Of a DNA stretch of 64,000 nucleotides, positions 19,419 to 28,493 are shown piece after piece (the stretch's first letter is position 1; every line of letters starts with the position of its first letter). Position numbers and translations under genes: made by a program. The notes under the pieces were generated by a model. That model had not been told where the DNA came from, searched no databases, and was given only the letters and a program-made list of their open reading frames with translations. The DNA is from Halochromatium roseum (lineage in GTDB: Bacteria > Pseudomonadota > Gammaproteobacteria > Chromatiales > Chromatiaceae), in contig NZ_NHSH01000082.1 of assembly GCF_016653315.1 (NCBI RefSeq), positions 1-64,000 of the forward strand. The letters run 5' to 3'.

Positions 19419-19486
19419 TGAAGCGCTTGTTTCAGGGTAACGTCCAAAGCTCATCGCCACACCCGAACGATGAAACGCTTGTTTCA
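19419..19486 (+). promoter_or_regulatory. Pair of palindromic operators 52 bp apart
   Basis: TGAAAC-GCTT-GTTTCA (19471-19486) has perfect 6-bp arms. A near copy TGAAGC-GCTT-GTTTCA lies at 19419-19434. The surrounding 24 bp (ATGAA..GGTAAC) are also shared with only 3 differences. Their spacing, 52 bp or about five helical turns, puts both on one DNA face. The downstream copy is just before the deacylase start at 19509, so a dimeric TetR-like repressor could loop or co-bind. No regulator gene is adjacent. Confidence 0.45.
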
Positions 19487-19508
19487 CGGTAACAGGATCT
19501 GCCATCGC

Positions 19509-20555
19509 ATGACAGAGACCCCAATCCTCTTGACCGAGTTAGACCGACTCCCAGAAGGGTTGGTCGAGCTTAACAGCGCCGAGCTGATCTCCCAACTCAA
19601 GGGGCCAACGCTGATCCATCTTGATGGCGAGCGCAAACCGCCTCTGTTCGTCTCAGTGCTGATGCACGGCAATGAGCCAGTCGGTTGGGACGCGGTGCGA
19701 CTGATGCTGAGTCAATGCCTCGAGCGCCACGGCCAATTGCGCCTGCCGCGAGCGATGAGCCTGTTTATCGGCAATGTCCATGCCGCGGCAGCCAATGCAC
19801 GACATTTGCCCGACCAGCCTGATTTCAACCGCGTCTGGCCGGGGACTGAGCAGCCGCCATCACCGACCCAACAGCTGATGGCCGAGGTGGTGGCGCGGAT
19901 GGCGCAGCGCGGGATCTTCGCAAGCATTGACCTGCACAACAATACCGGCACCAATCCGCACTACGCCTGCGTCAACCGCATCGACAACCGATATCTGCAT
20001 CTCGCGCGTTTGTTCTCACGCACGGTGGTCTATTTTGTTCGGCCGACCGGCGTGCAGTCCCAAGCCATGGCCAAACTCTGCCCTGCCGTCACCCTTGAAT
20101 GTGGGCGAGTCGGTGACCGGCACGGTATTGAGCACGCCCGGGAGTTTATCGACGCCTGCCTGCACCTCTCAGAGCTGCCTGAGCACGCCCTACCGGTCCA
20201 AGATATCGACCTCTTTCACACCGTCGCCCGGGTGACGATCCCGGAGCAGATCAGCTTCGGCTTTCCTCCGCACCAGGCGCAACTGGTGCTCTCGCCAGAA
20301 CTCGAGCGGTTCAACTTCCGCGAGCTACCCGCTGGAACTGCCTTTGCGCGCGTTCGAGAGGGTGGTCATCTCGAGGCTCGAGATGAGCATGGCCGCCTCG
20401 TCACCAACCGCTACTTCAGCACCGAGGAAGGCGAGCTGAAACTGCGCGAGCCGGCGATGCCGTCAATGCTCACCGCTGACGCGACAGTGATTCGCCAAGA
20501 CTGCCTGTGCTATCTGATGGAGCGCTACGGCCAGCACTTACCGGCGCGGCACTGA
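19509..20555 (+). CDS. M14-type succinylglutamate desuccinylase/aspartoacylase family protein
   Basis: From ATG 19509 the 348-residue product has the zinc site of the M14 AstE/aspartoacylase group: HGNEPVG (His53, Glu56), then DLHNNTG (His143), with FNRVWPG between them. The family removes acyl or peptide groups from small substrates; the actual substrate here is unknown. An ATG at 19470 is in frame, but it lies inside the duplicated palindromic element, so the later start is favoured. The gene stands alone and converges with the Nudix gene, 8 bp apart. Confidence 0.78.
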   Translation: MTETPILLTELDRLPEGLVELNSAELISQLKGPTLIHLDGERKPPLFVSVLMHGNEPVGWDAVRLMLSQCLERHGQLRLPRAMSLFIGNVHAAAANARHLPDQPDFNRVWPGTEQPPSPTQQLMAEVVARMAQRGIFASIDLHNNTGTNPHYACVNRIDNRYLHLARLFSRTVVYFVRPTGVQSQAMAKLCPAVTLECGRVGDRHGIEHAREFIDACLHLSELPEHALPVQDIDLFHTVARVTIPEQISFGFPPHQAQLVLSPELERFNFRELPAGTAFARVREGGHLEARDEHGRLVTNRYFSTEEGELKLREPAMPSMLTADATVIRQDCLCYLMERYGQHLPARH

Positions 20556-20563
20556 GCCCAGGT

Positions 20564-21160
20564 TCACTCAACCACCACCGCCACCGGGCCGTCCATCGGC
20601 TGCTCGCTGCCGTGGCGGAGAAAGGCCGCTGCTCGATAGAGCCCGACCAGCGTCTTAGCGTCTGTGATGGTGCCGTTGAGACACCATTCGAGCACCTGAT
20701 CGAGCGCGACCCAGTGCACCTCGATCACCTCATCAGCACCATGCCCGAGATCGACCTCGCTCAGGCCGCGCGCCAAGAAGAGATGGATCACCTCGGCAAA
20801 CACGCCAGGCGAGCTATGCAAATGGCCGAGCGAATCCCAGGTCGCCGCCACCAGCCCCGCCTCCTCCGCCAGCTCACGCTCAGCGGTTGCGGCCGGGCCT
20901 TCGCCAGGGTCAAGCTTGCCGGCAGGGAGTTCCCACAACCAGCCCCCGGCGACGTATCGATATTGCCTGAGCAGGCAGACGCGACGCCGATCGTCGATCG
21001 CCACCGCAGCCGCACCGCCGGGGTGGCGGATGACTTCGAGATCGACACGACGACCATTCGGCAGGCGCACACGCTCGATACCGACGTCGATAATCTTGCC
21101 TTGGAACATCGGGCGTCGGATCACCTCGCCCACGTCATCGTTCGGATCGTCAGCGCTCAA
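20564..21160 (-). CDS. Nudix hydrolase (ADP-ribose pyrophosphatase type)
   Basis: The 198-residue protein has a Nudix box with GKLDPGEGPAATAERELAEE and AGL following, matching G-x5-E-x7-REuxEExGu. It is preceded by VCLLRQYRYVAGGWLWELPA, as in the NudF/ADP-ribose pyrophosphatase group, which hydrolyses ADP-ribose or related nucleotide sugars with Mg2+. The length is normal. It is convergent with the deacylase gene and divergent from phoB. Confidence 0.85.
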   Translation of the reverse strand: MSADDPNDDVGEVIRRPMFQGKIIDVGIERVRLPNGRRVDLEVIRHPGGAAAVAIDDRRRVCLLRQYRYVAGGWLWELPAGKLDPGEGPAATAERELAEEAGLVAATWDSLGHLHSSPGVFAEVIHLFLARGLSEVDLGHGADEVIEVHWVALDQVLEWCLNGTITDAKTLVGLYRAAAFLRHGSEQPMDGPVAVVVE

Positions 21161-21344
21161 TATCTGAACCTAGAGGCAGAACAACCAAGATCACAGAATA
21201 TTACCAGGCGACCACTTGAAGCAAAGGCCAAAGGCGACAGCGGGCGGCTAAATCGCGCAGAGCGCCCGTTTGCGCGCCTGACTTGACGCGCAAGACATCG
21301 AATTCGGGGCTGACCGCCGAGAGGCACTGAGATTTGCAGCCGAC

Positions 21345-21360
21345 ACGGTAACGCTACCGT
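21345..21360. promoter_or_regulatory. Palindrome upstream of phoB
   Basis: ACGGTA-ACGC-TACCGT is a perfect inverted repeat with a 4-bp centre, 60 bp before the phoB ATG. It does not look like a Pho box (CTGTCAT repeats). It may be an operator; the reader is unknown. Confidence 0.35.
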
Positions 21361-21419
21361 CATCACGTGGACATAGAATGCGCCGCATCGATCGAAGTGA
21401 AAGCCGCGGGACACTGCTT

Positions 21420-22100
21420 ATGCCAACCGTAATGATCGTCGACGACGAGCCCGATATCCGCGAGGTGATGCGCTTTGCGCTCGAGGAAGGCGGATTCCGG
21501 GTGCTCGAGGCCGGCCATGCCGATGATGCGCGCAAGCTACTCGCCGAAGGGCCTGACCTAGTGCTGCTCGATTGGATGCTGCCGGGACGCTCCGGACTCG
21601 AGCTCGCCGCGCAGCTCAAACAGAACCCCAAGTCGCGCAACATCCCGATTATCATGGTCAGCGCGCGCGGCGAGGAGGAGGACCGGGTCAAGGGCCTAGA
21701 TACCGGCGCCGACGATTACATCACCAAGCCCTTCTCGCCGCGCGAGATGGTGGCACGGGTGAACGCGGTCTTGCGCCGCAGCAAGCCAGATGAGGTCAGT
21801 GATCAGACCGAGATCGGCGGCCTGATCATCGACAATATCAGTCATCGCGTCAGCGCCAACGGCATTGCGATCGATATCGCCCCAACCGAATATCGTCTGT
21901 TGCATTTCTTTATGACCCACGCCGACCGCGCCTTTAATCGCTCACAGCTGCTCGATCAGGTCTGGGGCGACCAGGTCTACGTCGAAGAACGCACAGTCGA
22001 TGTCCATGTTCGCCGCCTGCGCAAGGCACTCGAGAAGACCGGCCATGAGCACCTGCTGCAAACCGTTCGCGGGGTCGGTTACCGGTTCTCGGACAAGTAA
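21420..22100 (+). CDS. phoB: Phosphate regulon response regulator PhoB
   Basis: The 226-residue OmpR/PhoB-class regulator has an N-terminal receiver with the acidic pair in IVDDEPDI, the phospho-acceptor Asp in LVLLDWMLPGRSG and the Lys in DDYITKPFSPREM. A C-terminal winged helix follows, with ERTVDVHVRRLRKAL. It would bind Pho boxes under phosphate starvation. The ATG at 21420 is preceded by a GGGA sequence; an upstream in-frame ATG at 21378 adds 14 unrelated residues. phoR begins 13 bp downstream, so the two form an operon. Confidence 0.92.
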   Translation: MPTVMIVDDEPDIREVMRFALEEGGFRVLEAGHADDARKLLAEGPDLVLLDWMLPGRSGLELAAQLKQNPKSRNIPIIMVSARGEEEDRVKGLDTGADDYITKPFSPREMVARVNAVLRRSKPDEVSDQTEIGGLIIDNISHRVSANGIAIDIAPTEYRLLHFFMTHADRAFNRSQLLDQVWGDQVYVEERTVDVHVRRLRKALEKTGHEHLLQTVRGVGYRFSDK

Positions 22101-22113
22101 AGGCAACCGCGCA

Positions 22114-23469
22114 ATGAGCAACGGTGCAAGGTACGAGCTTGGGCTCCTGTTCGCCGCCGGACTTGGCTCTGCCCTACTCATCGGTCTCGGCCTCGGCTGG
22201 GCGGAAGCGCTGCTCATCGCCCTCTGCCCGCTCCTCGCACGGCATGCCTGGAACCTGTTTCGACTGGCGCGCTTGATTCGACGCCAGCATCGCCTCGTCC
22301 CGCCTTTCCCAAGCGGCATCTGGGGCGACATCTATCGCGCCATTGGCCAATACCAGCAGCGCGGCCGCAAGGGCCGTAAGCGTCAGCTGCGCTTCTTTCG
22401 CCGCTTTCGCGAAGCGGCCAATTCGGTGCCTGACGCCTTAGTGGTCCTGGACAAGAACCGCCGTATCGAATGGGCCAACCCCGCGGCTCAGGTGTTGATG
22501 GACGTGCATTGGCCACGCGACGATGGCAGGGCCTTGTCTGAGGTCTTCGAGCACCCGGAGCTTTCCAGTTACATCGTCGCTGGCGAGTACGCCCGGCCGC
22601 TTGAGGTCGCACCCGCCCACAACCGCTCCGTCATGCTCAGCATCCGCGTCGCCCCCTTCGGCGAACGCAAAAAACAGCGTTTGGTAGTGGGTCGCGATAT
22701 CACCAAGGTCTTCCATCTGAACCTGATCCGGCGTGACTTCGTCGCCAACGCCTCACACGAGCTGCGCACGCCGCTGACGGTGATCACCGGGTTCTTAGAG
22801 ACTCTCGCCGATTCCGCCCAGACCCCTGTCGGTCATCGCCGGCCACTCAACCGGATGCAACATCAGGCCGAGCGTATGCGCAGCATCATCGAAGACCTGC
22901 TGACCCTGTCGCGGTTGGAGATGGACGAGCAGGCCTTGGAGGTTCATCCGGTCGATGTGCCCGAGGAGTTAGAGCAGATCGTCGCGGATGCCTCTGCGCT
23001 CAGCGGCGGCCGCCATCAGTTCCAGATCAAGATCGATCACGACCTGATGCTGCTCGGGAAGGATTCTGAGCTACGCAGCGCGTTCTCCAACATCCTGTTC
23101 AACGCGGTCAAGCACACCCCGCCCGGCAGCCACATCCGGCTGAGTTGGTCACGAACGGCGAGTGGTCCGGTGTTGACCGTGGCCGATAACGGCCCCGGGA
23201 TCGCCCCGAAGCATATCCCACGGCTGACCGAACGCTTCTATCGGGTGGACAAGGCACGCTCGCGAGAGTCTGGCGGCACCGGGCTCGGACTCGCCATCGT
23301 CAAGCATGTCCTCAGCCGGCATCAAGCACGACTCGTGGTTGCCAGTGAGCTAGGCCAGGGAACCGAATTCAGCTGCCACTTCCCGTCAGAACATGCCCTG
23401 AGCGCGGCTCGGCTCAAGCACCATCGTCAGGCCAATCATCTCGCCACGGCAGCCCGAGCTGAGACCTAA
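22114..23469 (+). CDS. phoR: Phosphate regulon sensor kinase PhoR
   Basis: From ATG 22114 the 451-residue kinase has two N-terminal membrane helices with a minimal loop between them (residues 8-45), typical of PhoR. A PAS domain (about 85-195) contains LVVLDKNRRIEWANPAAQ. HisKA follows with the phospho-acceptor His215 in NASHELRTPLT, then HATPase with NILFNAVKHTPPG and GTGLGLAIVKH. It would phosphorylate PhoB in response to Pst/PhoU status. The frame is open further upstream inside phoB, which is not meaningful. Confidence 0.92.
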   Translation: MSNGARYELGLLFAAGLGSALLIGLGLGWAEALLIALCPLLARHAWNLFRLARLIRRQHRLVPPFPSGIWGDIYRAIGQYQQRGRKGRKRQLRFFRRFREAANSVPDALVVLDKNRRIEWANPAAQVLMDVHWPRDDGRALSEVFEHPELSSYIVAGEYARPLEVAPAHNRSVMLSIRVAPFGERKKQRLVVGRDITKVFHLNLIRRDFVANASHELRTPLTVITGFLETLADSAQTPVGHRRPLNRMQHQAERMRSIIEDLLTLSRLEMDEQALEVHPVDVPEELEQIVADASALSGGRHQFQIKIDHDLMLLGKDSELRSAFSNILFNAVKHTPPGSHIRLSWSRTASGPVLTVADNGPGIAPKHIPRLTERFYRVDKARSRESGGTGLGLAIVKHVLSRHQARLVVASELGQGTEFSCHFPSEHALSAARLKHHRQANHLATAARAET

Positions 23470-23532
23470 GGCAGCGCTGAACCAGCCACCCTGGCTCACA
23501 GCACGGCCGGACCGCCTTCGGCCTTCACCTTA

Positions 23533-23610
23533 CCTGTCTCTTTCGCCTATCTCTTTCGCCTGTCTCTTTCGCCTGTCTCTTTCGCCTGTCTCTTTCGCCT
23601 GTCGCTTTCC
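23533..23610 (+). repeat. 6 x 13-bp tandem repeat
   Basis: The unit CCTGTCTCTTTCG repeats about six times; copy 2 has one change and the last copy is degenerate. It separates the converging phoR and BolA-family genes and ends 4 bp before the latter's stop codon. It is pyrimidine-rich on this strand. Confidence 0.9.
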
Positions 23611-23613
23611 AGT

Positions 23614-23847
23614 TCACCCCAAACGCTGTTCCGGCGTCAGGGTCTTGATCGACAGCGCATGGAGTTCGCCGGAGGCGATCTGCGCCTTCACGGTATCCAT
23701 GACTAACCGCTGCTTCTTAATCGGGGTCAGACCACTAAAAGCGTCGCTGACCACAACCGCCTCGAAGTGACTCCCGTCACCCGTCACCTCAACCTCAGAC
23801 CCAGGAAGGCCATTGCGGATCAACTGTGCTACTGCTTCGATTTCCAT
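23614..23847 (-). CDS. BolA family protein (IbaG-like)
   Basis: The 77-residue product starts MEIEAVAQLI and carries the BolA pattern VEVTGDGSHFEAVVVSDAF then KKQRLVMDTVKAQI, ending with HALSIKTLTPEQ. It is closest to the short IbaG/YrbA type. BolA proteins pair with monothiol glutaredoxins and help Fe-S trafficking. A longer frame (start 24018) overlaps hom and adds unrelated residues, so the internal ATG is chosen. It lies 91 bp after hom on the same strand. Confidence 0.85.
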   Translation of the reverse strand: MEIEAVAQLIRNGLPGSEVEVTGDGSHFEAVVVSDAFSGLTPIKKQRLVMDTVKAQIASGELHALSIKTLTPEQRLG

Positions 23848-23938
23848 CGTCTTGACTGCTCGCTTGTCGGTGGGCCATTGCGGCCCGGTTCTGCTTGTGA
23901 CGGCTATGTTGGGTTGCGAGGCCAGTCGAGCAAGGGAC

Positions 23939-25255
23939 TCAGCCCTCGAGTCCTTCCATGCGGATGCGCACCACCTTGCCAGAGATCCCATCAAAGGCCT
24001 CGATGCGGGCGATGGCACGGTTCATCGCTGCCTCTTCGATGCGGTGGGTGAGCAGGATCAAGGGCACCGTGCTCTCGCCCTCCGCCGGCTCCTTCTGCTT
24101 GATCGCCTCGATGCTGATCCCCTCCTCGCTCAAGATGCCAGCGATGCTCGCCATCACGCCGGGACGATCCAGTGCGGTGATGCGCAGATAGTAGGCGGTC
24201 TCAACGGCATCGATTGGCAGCACTGGGGTATCGGCCAGCTCACCAGGCTGGAAGGCGAGGTGCGGCACCCGGTTGGTCGGGTCGGTGGTCAGCGCACGCA
24301 CCAGGTCGACCACGTCGGCGACGACCGCTGAGGCCGTCGGCAACGCGCCGGCTCCAGCCCCGTAATAGAGCGTCGGTCCAACCGCATCGCCCTTGACCAG
24401 CACCGCGTTCATCACCCCATCGACATTGGCGATCAACCGCCGATGCGGGATGAGCGTCGGATGCACGCGCATCTCGATGCCGGCGGTGGTGCGGCGCGTG
24501 ATCCCGAGATGCTTGATGCGATAGCCCAGTTCAGCGGCAAAGGCGACATCCTGCGGCTCGATCTGCGAGATGCCCTCGGTGAAGGTCTTGTCGAACTGCA
24601 GCGGTATCCCAAAGGCCAGTGAGGCGAGGATGGTCAGCTTATGCGCCGCGTCGATGCCTTCGACATCGAAGGTCGGGTCCGCCTCGGCATAGCCGAGCCG
24701 CTGCGCCTCCGCCAGCACATCCGCAAAGTCGCGGCCCTTATCGCGCATCTCGGTAAGGATGAAGTTGCCGGTGCCATTGATGATGCCAGCGATCCACTCG
24801 ATCCGATTCGCAGCCAGGCCCTCGCGCACCGCCTTGATGATCGGGATACCGCCGGCGACCGCGGCCTCAAACCCGACCATCACGCCCTTGGCCTGGGCCG
24901 CGGCGAAGATCTCGTTGCCATGCATCGCAATCAGTGCCTTGTTGGCGGTGACCACATGCTTGCCATTCTCGATCGCCTTCAGTACCAACTCACGCGCCGG
25001 CGAGTAGCCACCGATCAGCTCGATGACGATCTCGACTTCAGGATCATCGACGACCGCAAAGGCATCATCACTAATGCGCTCGATCTGCTCGAGCCCCTGG
25101 ATCCGCGCTGGATCATACTGACGCGCAGCAGCGTGCGTGATCTGAATGGCACGCCCGGCGCGGCGCGCGATCTCATCGGCGTTACGCGTCAGGACGGTGA
25201 CACTACCGCCGCCAACGGTGCCCAAGCCCAGCAGACCGATCTTGACCGGTTCCAT
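23939..25255 (-). CDS. hom: Homoserine dehydrogenase
   Basis: This enzyme reduces aspartate semialdehyde to homoserine in the threonine/methionine pathway. The 438-residue protein has an N-terminal NAD(P) fold with GLLGLGTVGGG, the catalytic core with ADPTFDVEGIDAAHK, and a C-terminal ACT domain (about residues 355-435, ALDRPGVMASIAGILSEE) for allosteric control by threonine. alaC precedes it by 51 bp on the same strand, a common arrangement. The usual next gene thrC is replaced by a BolA-family gene. Confidence 0.95.
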   Translation of the reverse strand: MEPVKIGLLGLGTVGGGSVTVLTRNADEIARRAGRAIQITHAAARQYDPARIQGLEQIERISDDAFAVVDDPEVEIVIELIGGYSPARELVLKAIENGKHVVTANKALIAMHGNEIFAAAQAKGVMVGFEAAVAGGIPIIKAVREGLAANRIEWIAGIINGTGNFILTEMRDKGRDFADVLAEAQRLGYAEADPTFDVEGIDAAHKLTILASLAFGIPLQFDKTFTEGISQIEPQDVAFAAELGYRIKHLGITRRTTAGIEMRVHPTLIPHRRLIANVDGVMNAVLVKGDAVGPTLYYGAGAGALPTASAVVADVVDLVRALTTDPTNRVPHLAFQPGELADTPVLPIDAVETAYYLRITALDRPGVMASIAGILSEEGISIEAIKQKEPAEGESTVPLILLTHRIEEAAMNRAIARIEAFDGISGKVVRIRMEGLEG

Positions 25256-25306
25256 AGGTTCTCCTCGTGCTTATCGCTGATCGCGGCGACACCGCCGCGC
25301 ATGATG

Positions 25307-26518
25307 TTAGGGTGGCGTCGAGCCAGCGCGCGCATCCTCACGGAACATCTGCTTGATGCCGCGAACCGCCTGGCGGGTTCGATGCTCGTTCTCGATCAGG
25401 CTGAAGCGCACATGGTCATCGCCATAGTCGCCAAAGCCGACGCCCGGAGAGACCGCAACCTTGGCATCACGCAGCAGCTTCTTCGAGAACTCCAGCGAGC
25501 CCATCTCGCGATAGGCCTCCGGGATGCGCGCCCAGACGAACATGGTCGCCTTCGGGCGCTCGACCGCCCAGCCGGCCTCGTTCAAGCCATCGCAGAGACA
25601 ATCGCGACGGCCCTGATACATATCGCGGATCTCGGCGACGCAATCCTGCGGCGACTCCAAGGCATGGATGGCCGCAACCTGGATCGGCGTGAAGGTGCCG
25701 TAATCGAGGTACGACTTGATCCGCGCCAGGGCCGCAATCAGCTGCGGATTGCCGCACATGAAGCCGATCCGCCAGCCTGGCATGTTGTAGCTCTTCGACA
25801 TCGAGAAGAACTCGACCGCGATCTCCTTTGCCCCCGGAATCTGCAGGATCGAGGGTGCCTTGTAGCCGTCGAAGACGATATCCGCATAGGCGATGTCGTG
25901 CACCACCCAGATGCCGTGCTCGCGGGCAATCTCGACCACCTGCTCGAAGAACGCCAGATCCACGCACTGGGTGGTGGGATTACCGGGAAAATTCAGCACC
26001 AACATCTTCGGTCGCGGCCAGGAGTCGAGAATCGCGCGGCGCAGCTCCTCGAAGAAGTCGACCTCCGGGGTCAGTCGCACGTGACGCACATCGGCGCCAG
26101 CGATGATGAAGCCGTAGGGATGGATCGGATAGGCTGGATTCGGCACCAGCACGGTGTCGCCTGCACCCATGGTCGCCAGCGCGAGATGCGCCAACCCTTC
26201 CTTCGAGCCAATCGTCACGATCGCCTCGCTACCGGGGTCCAGCTCGACATCGAAGCGATCCAGGTACCAACGCGCGATCGCGCGGCGCAGTCGCGGGATG
26301 CCACGCGAGACCGAATAGCGATGCGTATCGCGTCGCTGCGAGGCCTCGACCAGCTTGTCGACGATATGCTGCGGCGTCGGCTGATCGGGATTGCCCATCC
26401 CGAAGTCGATGATGTCCTCTCCTCGTGCTCGTGCCGCAGCCTTCAACTCATTGACAATATTGAAGACATAGGGCGGAAGCCGCTCGATACGGCGGAAACT
26501 CGGCTGCGGGGCGACCAC
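25307..26518 (-). CDS. alaC: Alanine transaminase AlaC-type aminotransferase
   Basis: This class I/II PLP aminotransferase has 403 residues, close to E. coli AlaC. It shows [23 protein letters not shown] and the PLP lysine in [15 protein letters not shown]. It interconverts alanine and pyruvate with glutamate/2-oxoglutarate, though some relatives act on other amino acids. I chose the GTG at 26518 because GAGG lies 5 bp upstream and the protein then begins directly at the conserved [17 protein letters not shown] stretch. The frame is open to 26845, but that extension looks non-coding. It is probably co-transcribed with hom. Confidence 0.9.
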   Translation of the reverse strand: MVAPQPSFRRIERLPPYVFNIVNELKAAARARGEDIIDFGMGNPDQPTPQHIVDKLVEASQRRDTHRYSVSRGIPRLRRAIARWYLDRFDVELDPGSEAIVTIGSKEGLAHLALATMGAGDTVLVPNPAYPIHPYGFIIAGADVRHVRLTPEVDFFEELRRAILDSWPRPKMLVLNFPGNPTTQCVDLAFFEQVVEIAREHGIWVVHDIAYADIVFDGYKAPSILQIPGAKEIAVEFFSMSKSYNMPGWRIGFMCGNPQLIAALARIKSYLDYGTFTPIQVAAIHALESPQDCVAEIRDMYQGRRDCLCDGLNEAGWAVERPKATMFVWARIPEAYREMGSLEFSKKLLRDAKVAVSPGVGFGDYGDDHVRFSLIENEHRTRQAVRGIKQMFREDARAGSTPP

Positions 26519-26945
26519 GGAGACCTCTAACGGTGGAAATGGATAATCTAGAGAGTGTACAGCTGAGCTGGGCGGATCAAAAGCAACCTGCATCGCGCCG
26601 AGCGTCGAACGTGGCTCACTCGAGCGCCGCAGACCATGAGCGATCAGCCGATAGCACAGCTGGCCGGCTAGGTTCGAAGATGCTGCGCCGAGACCAACTC
26701 GCGGATTGCACCGGCAACATCGCCAGCTCGTCCTTGGTGGAGGGCAAACATCGCAGTACCCAAGTTCTGCCAATGCGCAGATAGAATCAAGACCCATCTC
26801 CTGTCCTCTGAAAGGACGCTTGAGCTGGCCCCGCTTTGCCTTCATTTAGGTCTCATTTTAGGTCGATTTTACCCAGCAAAACAGTCAGAAATAAAGTCGA
26901 AACTCGGTGGCTCATCAAGCCTCCGAGCACAACCTGGAGTCATGC
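26519..26945. other. Divergent intergenic region with an 11-bp direct repeat
   Basis: This 427-bp region between alaC (leftward) and the gene at 26946 (rightward) has no credible gene. It holds an imperfect direct repeat CATTTAGGTCT/CATTTTAGGTC (26843-26864) in an AT-rich patch about 80 bp before the rightward gene, which could be an operator for it. Confidence 0.4.
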
Positions 26946-27500
26946 ATGGCGTTACGCATCAAGAGTCACTGGTGGAATGACGAGCATCAGCGCTCGCTCG
27001 ACGAGATCGGCGGGGCACTGGCCTTCATCGCTTGGCGAATCGCCGTCGACAAGGCGATCTCGCTGCACTGCGAGCGCTTCGTCTATCGCGACGACGCCCA
27101 GCGACTGGAGGTGATCCAGGAATACCTGGTCTTCATGATCCAGATCGCCGATCGGCTCAGTCATGGCCTGCTCGACGACGCGCAACGGCGCGAGCTGATC
27201 ACGGCCTTCGCAAAGAAATTGATCGAGCATGTGCAGGACAATAGCCAAGACCTGCTCGGCCCCGGCGACTACGGCTCGCCCTTCCTGAGCCGGCTGAATG
27301 CGCGCTCCGAGGAGTACGCCGAGTTCCAGCTCGACGACGAAGGCCCGACCTACCCCTTCCTGCGCCACCTCGGCTTCGAGATCCAGCAACTCATGGGGCG
27401 CGAAGAAGAAAACCGCTGGATCATCGACCAGGTGATGGACAAGGACGGCTGGGACGCTTACAAGCGCTTCGCCAAGGCGTTCCACGATCTCTTTGAATGA
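26946..27500 (+). CDS. Conserved hypothetical protein, all-helical
   Basis: From the ATG at 26946, which has GGAG 6 bp upstream, the 184-residue product is cytosolic and predicted mostly helical. It is rich in Glu/Asp, Trp and Phe (SHWWNDEHQRSLDEIGGAL near the start, FEIQQLMGREEENRWI near the end). No signal, membrane segment or known motif is visible. I do not recognise a function; similar hypotheticals occur, as I recall, in Chromatiales. It runs towards the Nei-type glycosylase gene, 93 bp away. Confidence 0.65.
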   Translation: MALRIKSHWWNDEHQRSLDEIGGALAFIAWRIAVDKAISLHCERFVYRDDAQRLEVIQEYLVFMIQIADRLSHGLLDDAQRRELITAFAKKLIEHVQDNSQDLLGPGDYGSPFLSRLNARSEEYAEFQLDDEGPTYPFLRHLGFEIQQLMGREEENRWIIDQVMDKDGWDAYKRFAKAFHDLFE

Positions 27501-27593
27501 CCGGGGGTCTGCGGCGCAAGCTGTCATGGGACGATCTCGTTGGATATGAACGCCTGTTCTTCATCGAACTTGCGGCTCAATCCAAATTGCAGT

Positions 27594-28406
27594 TCATACC
27601 GGCTGCAAGCACGCCGAATCCTGCGACTGGCAGTTTTCACACCAGTAGGTCGAACGCGGCTGTGCGCCAAGAATGGCGCGCCTTATCGGCAGATCGCAGC
27701 GCAGGCAAGGCAGACCGCGGCGGCCGTAGACCCACAGATGGGCGCGGCGATCTTGTGCAAAACGCGTTGTACGCGGACCACCGCCAAGATTGGCCTTGAG
27801 CAGCTCGGCTGCATGCCGATAGATCCCAACCAAGGCCTCATCACTGAGGCTATCCAAGGTTGCGAACGGGGAATGGTGCTCAAGAAAAAGAAGCTCAGAC
27901 TTATAGACGTTGCCGATCCCGGCCGCCAAGCGCTGATCCAAGAGCACATCAACCAACAGCGTCGTCGGCGAGAGCAGTTGCCGAGCACGAGCCAGCAGCG
28001 CTGCTGGCTCGATCGGCTCGCTGATGAGATCGATGCCAAGCCGATGTTGTTGATCTGCCAGCCGGAAGCCCCCTTGCTCGAGCCACTCGGCCTGCTTGGC
28101 GTTGAAGCACACATAGTCCCAATCCAAGGCTTGGATCAGGATCGAGGCCTGCCGCCGCGGCCGCTGCCAAGGCTCCCCGGAGCGGTAACGATGCCAACTG
28201 CCGTAAAGTCCCAGGTGACTGCGTAGCAGTCGAGCATTGTCCAAGGCAATATAGAGATGCTTACCCTGAGCGCTGACGCGCTCGACCTGTGCCGGTCCGG
28301 CAGAGGCACCAAACGCCGGATGCAACCGTAGCGCCTGGATCGGTTGCCCGGCCAATGCCTGATCCAGAAACCGCGCCAGCTTGGTGATGGTATCGCCCTC
28401 GGGCAT
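27594..28406 (-). CDS. Endonuclease VIII-like DNA glycosylase (Fpg/Nei family)
   Basis: The 270-residue protein begins MPEGDT, giving the catalytic N-terminal Pro after Met removal and the adjacent Glu of the Nei branch (MPEGD rather than MPELP of Fpg). The helix-two-turn-helix has [17 protein letters not shown], and the C-terminal zinc finger pairs CLRC with WCENC. It would excise oxidised pyrimidines and cleave the abasic site in base excision repair. It is divergent from lpxD. Confidence 0.9.
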   Translation of the reverse strand: MPEGDTITKLARFLDQALAGQPIQALRLHPAFGASAGPAQVERVSAQGKHLYIALDNARLLRSHLGLYGSWHRYRSGEPWQRPRRQASILIQALDWDYVCFNAKQAEWLEQGGFRLADQQHRLGIDLISEPIEPAALLARARQLLSPTTLLVDVLLDQRLAAGIGNVYKSELLFLEHHSPFATLDSLSDEALVGIYRHAAELLKANLGGGPRTTRFAQDRRAHLWVYGRRGLPCLRCDLPIRRAILGAQPRSTYWCENCQSQDSACLQPV

Positions 28407-28493
28407 CTGCTGTTATCTCAGGTCTCATCTGGGGCCGCAGTCGGCCTTCGCTTGATCCACAGACAGCTTGATCCACAGACAAAGGAACTCATC

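Noticed and set aside
23533-23610. Possible CRISPR array
   Set aside because: The 13-bp units abut each other without spacers, so it is a simple tandem repeat.
24641-26530. 629-codon plus-strand frame opposite hom and alaC
   Set aside because: The minus-strand genes are unmistakable enzymes; this frame is a GC-driven antisense opening with no recognisable domain.
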